Origin: a bacterium
Lineage (GTDB): Bacteria > DYJV01 > JALVYZ01
Length of the DNA: 15,521 nt
Direction of reading: 5' to 3'
Assembly (NCBI GenBank): GCA_027037705.1
Contig: JALVYZ010000062.1
Location: 1 to 15,521 of the forward strand
Shown here: positions 7,800-13,162 of the stretch, one piece after another
Layout of the letters: every line of letters starts with the position of its first letter
How positions within the stretch are numbered: the stretch's first letter is position 1
The notes under the pieces: generated by a model
What the model saw: the letters and a program-made list of their open reading frames with translations, nothing else
Database searches by the model: none
Told to the model about the DNA's origin: nothing
Program-made: the position numbers and the translations under genes

Positions 7800-9905
7800 A
7801 TTATTTACAATCCTTTTCCTAACTTCTTCTTCTCTATCTTTCAAATAAATTGTATAGTTTCCATACATATCCACAAGCACATTATATTCAGGAGTCACAA
7901 ATGTAGTAGTATTGTCCTGTTCTAAAATTGCTGGACCTTCAATTCTATTTCCAAATTCAAGCTTTAATGCATCAAATACATTAACTTCTTCAAACTTTTG
8001 CTGAACTGGTAAAAAAACTTTTCTTGTATTTTTAAAAGCATTTTCTGGACTTTCCCCTTTATATTCCATTTTTAAAAATTTTGGCTTATCTGTCTGTCCA
8101 ACAGCAATTAATCTTAAATTTATAATTTCAATTGGCGTACCTTCATCTTCAAGAGAGTATCCAAATAATCTATTATGTTGAGGATGGAATTTTTTAGCAA
8201 TTGAATCCCAATCTGCATTAAAAATATCTTCTTCTTCAACCTCTATTGTTACTTCATGATATTGTCTCACATATCTTAAATCTAATTGATATATAAATTT
8301 CATATTATTTTCAGGGATACCTTCTGATTTTAAAAGTTTTGCACCCTCTTCCTTCATCTGAACAAAATAATTTTTAAATTTTTTAACATCAGCCATGTCC
8401 ATTCTTGTTACATAACTTTGGACAAAATCGTGTTTTAAATCAGACATTAACATTCCAGCAGCACATAAAATTGATGATTCTCTTGGAACTATCATTACAG
8501 GAATTTCAAGTTCTCTTGCAATCATACAGGCATGATTTGGGCCTGCTCCACCTGCTACAATCATTGGTAAATCTCTTGGATCGACGCCTTCTTTTACTGC
8601 TACTTCCCTAACAGCTGCTGCCATGTTAACATTAATAACATTATACATCCCAGCAGCTGCTTCATAAAGATCATATTTTAATGGTTTTGCAATTTTTTCC
8701 ATAATTGCTTTTTCTGCTTTTGGTTTATTTAATTTAATTCTACCACCTGCAAAGTAATCTGGATCAAGATAACCTAAAATCAAGTCTGCATCTGTGCATG
8801 TTGGCTCTTCTCCTCCAAGGTCATAACAAACTGGACCTGGTTTTGATCCTGCACTTTGTGGTCCCATTCTAAGTAAGCCACCTTCATCAATCCACCCAAT
8901 GCTACCTCCTCCAGCTCCAATTGTAACAACATTTAACATTGGAAGTGCAATTCTTAATCTATTAATATCTCCTGTAGTAGTTGTTGTAGGTTTATTATCT
9001 TTAACAACTGACGCATCAAAACTTGTTCCTCCCATGTCGACAATTAAACAATTATTGTAATTTTGCGCATTTGCATAAAATGTTCCTGCGACAGGACCTC
9101 CTGCTGGACCTGACAGCAAAGTTATTGCTGCTCTTTTCATTGCATTTTCTGGAGAAACGACACCACCATTTGAGGCCATAATTAACAAAATACCCTCAAA
9201 ATCATTATCTGATAATTTTTTAATCAATGCTTTTAAATATCTTTCAAGAATTGGTCCCACATAAGCATTAAGACATGTTGTTGAAACTCTGTCATAAAAT
9301 CTAACTGAAGGTAAAAGCTCTGAAGAAACAGATATATAAGAATTAGGAAGAGATTCCTTTACAAGTTCAGCAACTCTTTTTTCATGAGAATCATTAGCAT
9401 AAGAATGCATAAAACAAATAGCTACTGCTTTAACATCTTCTCTTTTAAATTTTTCTATTTGCTCTTTTGCTTGATTTTCATCAAGGGGAGTAATAACATT
9501 TCCACTCCAATCAATCCTTTCTTTCACTGGTAATCTTAAATATCTCTCAACTACAGGCTTAGCATTTTTATATCTATTGTTATACTGTTCTTCTCTGATG
9601 CCTCTTCTCATTTCTAAAGCATCTATAACTCCTTCAGTAGTTAATAATCCTGTTTTTACTCCTGTATATGTTAAAGTTGCATTAGTAGTAACAGTTGTTC
9701 CATGAACTATAACATCTACCTGTTTCAAAAAGTCTGGAGTTGACAATCCTCTTTTATCAGCCATTTCTGAAATACCCTTCATTGTTGCAATCGAAGGATC
9801 ATCAGGAGTTGACAACACTTTATATATCTCATTTGTCCCATCTGGAGTTGTAAGTAAAAAATCAGTAAATGTACCTCCAACATCAATTCCAATTTTATAA
9901 CCCAT
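7797..9905 (-). CDS. hyuA: Hydantoinase/oxoprolinase subunit A (HyuA family)
   Basis: This 702-residue protein, counted from ATG 9905, is the ATP-binding subunit of the hydantoinase/oxoprolinase/acetone-carboxylase family. It carries the acetate-kinase/actin-like phosphate motif IDVGGTFTD near the N-terminus, then HGTTVTTNA, LLSGPAGGPVAG, VDMGGTSFDAS, IGAGGGSIG and VAGGAGPNHA in order, ending with the usual C-terminal beta-rich domain. With HyuB it should couple ATP hydrolysis to ring opening or carboxylation. An in-frame TTG at 9920 gives a longer frame, but the GAAGGAGGG site sits between TTG and ATG, so I chose 9905. It follows the mutase gene across a hairpin-forming repeat. The exact substrate cannot be told from sequence. 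Context suggests an oxo-indole-like lactam. Confidence 0.94.
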   Translation of the reverse strand: MGYKIGIDVGGTFTDFLLTTPDGTNEIYKVLSTPDDPSIATMKGISEMADKRGLSTPDFLKQVDVIVHGTTVTTNATLTYTGVKTGLLTTEGVIDALEMRRGIREEQYNNRYKNAKPVVERYLRLPVKERIDWSGNVITPLDENQAKEQIEKFKREDVKAVAICFMHSYANDSHEKRVAELVKESLPNSYISVSSELLPSVRFYDRVSTTCLNAYVGPILERYLKALIKKLSDNDFEGILLIMASNGGVVSPENAMKRAAITLLSGPAGGPVAGTFYANAQNYNNCLIVDMGGTSFDASVVKDNKPTTTTTGDINRLRIALPMLNVVTIGAGGGSIGWIDEGGLLRMGPQSAGSKPGPVCYDLGGEEPTCTDADLILGYLDPDYFAGGRIKLNKPKAEKAIMEKIAKPLKYDLYEAAAGMYNVINVNMAAAVREVAVKEGVDPRDLPMIVAGGAGPNHACMIARELEIPVMIVPRESSILCAAGMLMSDLKHDFVQSYVTRMDMADVKKFKNYFVQMKEEGAKLLKSEGIPENNMKFIYQLDLRYVRQYHEVTIEVEEEDIFNADWDSIAKKFHPQHNRLFGYSLEDEGTPIEIINLRLIAVGQTDKPKFLKMEYKGESPENAFKNTRKVFLPVQQKFEEVNVFDALKLEFGNRIEGPAILEQDNTTTFVTPEYNVLVDMYGNYTIYLKDREEEVRKRIVNN

Positions 9906-9909
9906 TTTT

Positions 9910-9918
9910 CCCTCCTTC
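9910..9918 (-). promoter_or_regulatory. Ribosome binding site deciding the HyuA start
   Basis: GAAGGAGGG on the minus strand lies four bases before ATG 9905. It would lie inside the coding sequence if the TTG at 9920 were the start, so 9905 is preferred. Confidence 0.85.
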
Positions 9919-9926
9919 AATAGTGC

Positions 9927-9999
9927 GGTGTCGGGAGTGCGGAGTATGGAGTCATTAATTATTTCAAACTCCTGACTCCCGACACCAGACTCTCGACTA
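9927..9999. repeat. Inverted pair of ACTCCNG heptamer arrays between mutase and HyuA genes
   Basis: The right half reads ACTCCTG, ACTCCCG, ACACCAG, ACTCTCG, ACTA (9968-9999). The left half is an inverted copy. Positions 9927-9945 and 9968-9986 are complementary at 17 of 19 positions around a 22-base loop, so a strong hairpin can form in the RNA between the two cistrons. It starts four bases after the mutase stop and ends nine bases before the HyuA ribosome binding site. Confidence 0.88.
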
Positions 10000-10003
10000 T
10001 ATG

Positions 10004-11641
10004 TTAAAATATCCTCGGTTCTTTGAATTCACCAAAAACTTCTCTAAATACATTAGCCATTTCGCCCACTGTTGCATAAGCTTTACAGCATTCAACAAGA
10101 TACGGCATTACATTTTCACCTTTTTTAGTTGCTTTCTCAAGTTCTTTTAATGTTTCTTGTACTTTTTTATTATCTCTATTTTTCTTTAATTTTTTTAATT
10201 CCTTAATTTTTTTCTCAGCTGCCTCTTCATCATATTCATGAAGTTGAACTTCTTGCTTTTCCTCTTTCATTTTATATTTATTAACACCAATTTTTATATA
10301 TTCACCTTTTTCAATTCCTTTTTGAAATTCATAAGCTTGTTTTGCAATTTTAGCTTGAATATAACCATCTTCAATTGCTTTAAGCATTCCCCCATAGTCC
10401 TCTATCTCTCTCATCTCTTCTAAAATTTTGTCTTCCATCTGTTTTGTAATTGTTTCCACAAAGTATGAACCTGCAAGGGGATCAACTGTATCACGAAGAC
10501 CAACTTCATCCATTAGAATCTGAAGTGTTCTAAGAGAAATAAGTGCAGATTCTGGAGTTGGAATAGTATAAGCTTCATCATATGAACATAATGCTGTTGT
10601 TTGAGCTCCACCAAGAGCTGCAGCAAGAGCGTAATACGCACCTCTTACAATATTATTCATTGGTTGCTCTTTTGTAAGTCCTGAACCTCCTCCTCCAAAT
10701 AAACCTCTTAAAAATAATACTTTTTTACTTTTCTTTCCTGCACCATATCTTTCTTTTAAATTTTTAGCCCATAATTTGCGGGCAGCTCTGAATTTTGCAA
10801 CCTGTTCCCATAAATTACCGTATATATTGAAGTTAAAAGTTATTCTTCCTGCGAAATCATCGATATCAATCCCTCTTTTTAAAACTTCATCAATATAAAC
10901 ATTTGCAATTAAAATAGCATAAGCAATTTCCTGTGCAGGAGTTGCACCAGACTCTCTAATATGATAACCACAAACACTTACAGGATTACATTTAGGAAGC
11001 TCTTTTGCAGAATATTCCATTGTATCACCAATTAATTTTACAGAAGGTCTTGGAGGATAAATCCATGCACCTCTTCCTATAATTTCTTTTAAAATATCAT
11101 TTTGAGGTGTTGCGCTTATAACCTTTTTGTCATAACCATACTTTTCTGCAACTGCTTGAAACATTGCAAGCATAATTGAGGCAACTGCATTTATTGTTAA
11201 GCCAACTCCAATCTTATCTAACGCAATATCTTTAAATGCAATTTCAAAATCTCTTAATGTATCCACTGCCATGCCAACTCTTCCAACTTCTCCCTCTGCT
11301 TTTGGATCATCAGAATCAAGTCCCATCTGAGTTGGCAAATCAAATGCAACATTTAAACCAGTTTGTCCTTGAGATATAAGCAATTTAAATCTTTCATTAG
11401 TCTGTTCAGGAGTACCAAACCCTGAATACTGCCTCATTGTCCATGCACGAGTTCTATAACCCTGTGGATGTATTCCTCTTGTAAATGGAAATTCTCCTGG
11501 ATCATTTAATTCTTTTTCATAATCAAATCCTATCTCTTTTAAATCCTCTGGAGTGTAAACAGGCTTAACTTTTATTCCTGATAAATATTCTACCTCTAAA
11601 ATTCTATCCTTTTCATCTCTAATATACTTTGCTACTCCCAT
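10004..11641 (-). CDS. B12-dependent acyl-CoA mutase large subunit (methylmalonyl-CoA mutase family)
   Basis: This 545-residue protein is the substrate-binding TIM-barrel subunit of a split B12 mutase. The B12 domain is a separate gene (12082-12477). By alignment with Propionibacterium mutase, the methylmalonyl-type specificity residues are kept: Tyr72 in MRQYSGF (Tyr89), Ala99 in VAFD, Arg190 in IIGRGAWIYPP (Arg207, binds the free carboxylate) and the GYH His227 (His244). Isobutyryl- and 2-hydroxyisobutyryl-CoA mutases differ at these sites. It should therefore interconvert a succinyl-type and a malonyl-type CoA ester. In this cluster that could be plain methylmalonyl-CoA or an aryl-substituted analogue such as (2-aminophenyl)succinyl-CoA. 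A Lys/Glu-rich linker lies around residues 450-510. AAGGAAG precedes ATG 11641. A toxin-antitoxin pair separates it from its small subunit. No MeaB-type chaperone gene is in the window. Confidence 0.93.
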   Translation of the reverse strand: MGVAKYIRDEKDRILEVEYLSGIKVKPVYTPEDLKEIGFDYEKELNDPGEFPFTRGIHPQGYRTRAWTMRQYSGFGTPEQTNERFKLLISQGQTGLNVAFDLPTQMGLDSDDPKAEGEVGRVGMAVDTLRDFEIAFKDIALDKIGVGLTINAVASIMLAMFQAVAEKYGYDKKVISATPQNDILKEIIGRGAWIYPPRPSVKLIGDTMEYSAKELPKCNPVSVCGYHIRESGATPAQEIAYAILIANVYIDEVLKRGIDIDDFAGRITFNFNIYGNLWEQVAKFRAARKLWAKNLKERYGAGKKSKKVLFLRGLFGGGGSGLTKEQPMNNIVRGAYYALAAALGGAQTTALCSYDEAYTIPTPESALISLRTLQILMDEVGLRDTVDPLAGSYFVETITKQMEDKILEEMREIEDYGGMLKAIEDGYIQAKIAKQAYEFQKGIEKGEYIKIGVNKYKMKEEKQEVQLHEYDEEAAEKKIKELKKLKKNRDNKKVQETLKELEKATKKGENVMPYLVECCKAYATVGEMANVFREVFGEFKEPRIF

Positions 11642-11652
11642 GTTTTCTTCCT

Positions 11653-11901
11653 TTATTTTTTATAACTTTCTTTTCTATGGAAAATTCTACCTATTTCAAT
11701 TGTATCATTTACTACATCAAATAATACCCTATAATTTCCAACTCTTAAACGAAAAGCTGGTTGAAAATTAGACAACTTTTTTAAATTAGAAACATTTGGA
11801 AAATTTTTTAATTCTTCTATTTTTTCATAAATCTTCATTTTTTCTTCTTTTGGAATACTTCTTAAATCTTTAATGGCACTTTTTCTAATATTTATCTTCA
11901 T
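11653..11901 (-). CDS. RelE/ParE-family toxin
   Basis: This 82-residue protein has the RelE fold pattern: an N-terminal KSAIKDLRSIPKEEKMKIYEKIEELK helix pair (7-32), KKL (41-43), the core strand FRLRVGNYRVLFDV (50-63), and the C-terminal RIFHRKESYK (72-81). It has the Arg/His/Tyr residues expected of ribosome-dependent mRNA interferases. It overlaps the end of the antitoxin gene by 17 bases (11885-11901), the usual coupled type II arrangement. It ends 11 bases before the mutase large-subunit start, so the pair sits inside the mutase operon. Whether it is active is unknown. Confidence 0.9.
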   Translation of the reverse strand: MKINIRKSAIKDLRSIPKEEKMKIYEKIEELKNFPNVSNLKKLSNFQPAFRLRVGNYRVLFDVVNDTIEIGRIFHRKESYKK

Positions 11902-12076
11902 TCTTTATAAATTCTTCAAATGGAACAGTCTCTTCTCCTCTTGTTTTAGCCAATAAAATCAAATCATTGAAATCTTCTTCAGATACAATTTCAACTTCGT
12001 CTTTTAATTTTCTTAAAAACCAATTAATTTTTTCATAAGTTTCTTTGTTTTTGACATTTATAGTTATAGTATGCAT
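11885..12076 (-). CDS. Antitoxin partner of the RelE-type toxin
   Basis: This is a small acidic protein of 63 residues. Its N-terminal segment (MHTITINVKNKETYEKINWFL) could form a strand-helix DNA-binding or dimerisation part. Its C-terminal acidic tail with VPFEEFIKNED is typical of a toxin-wrapping helix. Sequence family cannot be named with confidence (RelB/Phd-like). The call rests mainly on size, charge and the 17-base overlap with the RelE-type gene downstream. It begins 5 bases after the mutase small-subunit stop, with only a weak GGAG-like site (AGGAGTAAT) that overlaps the end of that gene, implying coupling to it. Confidence 0.8.
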   Translation of the reverse strand: MHTITINVKNKETYEKINWFLRKLKDEVEIVSEEDFNDLILLAKTRGEETVPFEEFIKNEDKY

Positions 12077-12081
12077 AATTA

Positions 12082-12477
12082 TTACTCCTTAATCTCCTCT
12101 TTCAAAAATTTTATTGTCTCTTCAAGTGGAGTTCCTCCAGGAAATACTCCTTTTATTCCTAACTCTTTTAATTTTGGGATATCTTTATCAGGAATTACTC
12201 CACCTATAAAAACAACAATATCCTGAGCACCTTTTTCTTTTAATTTTTCCATTATCTTTTTTGCATAATATAGATGAGCACCAGAATATATACTTAAACC
12301 AATTGCATCAACTGATTCTTGAAGAGCAATATTTACAATTTCATCAATTGTTTTATGTAATCCTGAATATATAACTTCCATTCCAGCTTCTTTTAATGCA
12401 TGACATACAATTTTAGCTCCTTTATCATGCCCATCAAGTCCTGGTTTTCCAATTAACACCCTAATCTTCCTTCCCAT
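12082..12477 (-). CDS. B12-binding small subunit of acyl-CoA mutase
   Basis: This 131-residue protein is a stand-alone C-terminal cobalamin-binding domain of the methylmalonyl-CoA mutase family. The base-off/His-on motif DxHxxG is at Asp15, His17 and Gly20 (KPGLDGHDKGAK). SGL is at 38-40, the SGAH loop at 65-68, and the nucleotide-tail glycines at 92-93 (IGGVIP), all in order. His17 should be the lower ligand of cobalt. It works with the large subunit at 10004-11641 to catalyse radical carbon-skeleton rearrangement. The split layout is common in archaea and many anaerobic bacteria. GAGGT precedes ATG 12477. The upstream gap holds the second inverted octamer element. Confidence 0.95.
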   Translation of the reverse strand: MGRKIRVLIGKPGLDGHDKGAKIVCHALKEAGMEVIYSGLHKTIDEIVNIALQESVDAIGLSIYSGAHLYYAKKIMEKLKEKGAQDIVVFIGGVIPDKDIPKLKELGIKGVFPGGTPLEETIKFLKEEIKE

Positions 12478-12500
12478 CTTTTACCTCTAATTAATTGTTA

Positions 12501-12604
12501 ATGCGTGAATGGGTATATGCGTAAATACGAAATTATTTTATTTATCTCCACATCTACTCATCTACGCATTAACGCATCTTCGCATTTACGCTTCTACGCA
12601 TCTT
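12501..12604. repeat. Inverted ATGCGTNN octamer array, second copy
   Basis: Left arm: ATGCGTGA, ATGGGTAT, ATGCGTAA, ATACGAAA (12501-12532). After an AT-rich centre the right arm has seven inverted octamers in phase (CACATCTA to CGCATCTT, 12549-12604). The right arm overlaps the end of the epimerase-like gene and supplies its TAG stop (12594-12596) and last codons. Confidence 0.92.
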
Positions 12605-13019
12605 CCTCAAATTTAAATTCCCCATCAATAATTTCAGTTAAAACCCCGCACATCTCTTTAGGATAGTTTATAAAAGCATATCTATTTCCAAAAAGTTCTC
12701 TTGGTTTTTCATCTATCAATTTATAGCCTTTATCTTTTAATTCTTTTAATTTTTTTTCTACATCATCAACTTCATACGAAATTAAGAACACACCTTCGCC
12801 GTTCTTTTTAATAAATTTTGCAACTTCTCCATCAGGTGATGTTGATTCCATAAGCTCTAAAGCAACTTCTCCAATATAGTATCTTGCAACCTTAATCTTT
12901 TCACTCTCCGCTATGTATTCGCAATAAAGTTCCAATCCCAAAACATCCTCATAAATCTTTTTTGCTTTTTCTAAATCCTTAACAGCAATGCAAATATGAT
13001 CAATTTTTTTTGCTTTCAT
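12594..13019 (-). CDS. VOC-family protein, methylmalonyl-CoA epimerase-like with altered metal site
   Basis: This 141-residue single-domain vicinal-oxygen-chelate protein is most like methylmalonyl-CoA epimerase: IDHICIAVKDLEKAKKIYEDVLGL at the start, VALELMESTSPDGEVAKFI, a YEVDDVEKKLKELKDKGYKLIDEKPR block, and GVLTEI near the end. Of the usual metal ligands, His8, an acidic residue at 55 (usually Gln or Glu) and Glu129 are present. The His-His of the GxHHIA motif is Phe78-Leu79 here. It may still epimerise the malonyl-type CoA ester for the mutase next door, perhaps with another substrate, or may have another role. TAAGGAG precedes ATG 13019. Its stop lies in the octamer element. Confidence 0.85.
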   Translation of the reverse strand: MKAKKIDHICIAVKDLEKAKKIYEDVLGLELYCEYIAESEKIKVARYYIGEVALELMESTSPDGEVAKFIKKNGEGVFLISYEVDDVEKKLKELKDKGYKLIDEKPRELFGNRYAFINYPKEMCGVLTEIIDGEFKFEEDA

Positions 13020-13033
13020 TTTAGCTCCTTAAT

Positions 13034-13121
13034 TTAGTGTTAGTGGTAGTGTTGGTGTTAGTTTAAAATTTTTCATTTTTCATTAAATTTCTCCCGACTC
13101 AGCACTCCTGACTCCCCACTT
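13034..13121. repeat. Composite repeat: TTAGTG hexamers, AT-rich spacer, ACTCCNG heptamers
   Basis: Five hexamers (13034-13063: TTAGTG, TTAGTG, GTAGTG, TTGGTG, TTAGTT) are followed by TAAAATTTTTC, an AT-rich spacer, and heptamers CTCCCG, ACTCAGC, ACTCCTG, ACTCCCC, ACTT (13091-13121). It has the same layout and shared junction (TTAGTTTAAAATTTTT) as 3930-4010. Confidence 0.88.
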
Positions 13122-13127
13122 CTTCTC

Positions 13128-13162
13128 CCTTCCACCTTCAACCTTCATCCTTCAACCTCTTT
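13128..13162. repeat. CCTTCAA heptamer array entering the L1 gene
   Basis: The units CCTTCCA, CCTTCAA, CCTTCAT, CCTTCAA and CCTCTTT are in phase. The array encodes the last residues (LKDEG) and the TGA stop of the L1 gene and extends past it. Confidence 0.88.

Noticed and set aside
5660-9905. Acetone or acetophenone carboxylase
   Set aside because: HyuA and HyuB belong to the same superfamily, but HyuB (577 residues) is far shorter than acetone carboxylase alpha (about 770) and no small gamma-type subunit gene is present.
9906-9920. TTG start of HyuA at 9920
   Set aside because: The segment contains the GAAGGAGGG ribosome binding site of the ATG at 9905.
10004-12477. 2-hydroxyisobutyryl-CoA or isobutyryl-CoA mutase
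   Set aside because: The diagnostic Ile/Asp/Gln or Phe/Gln residues are absent. Tyr72, Ala99 and Arg190 match the methylmalonyl type.
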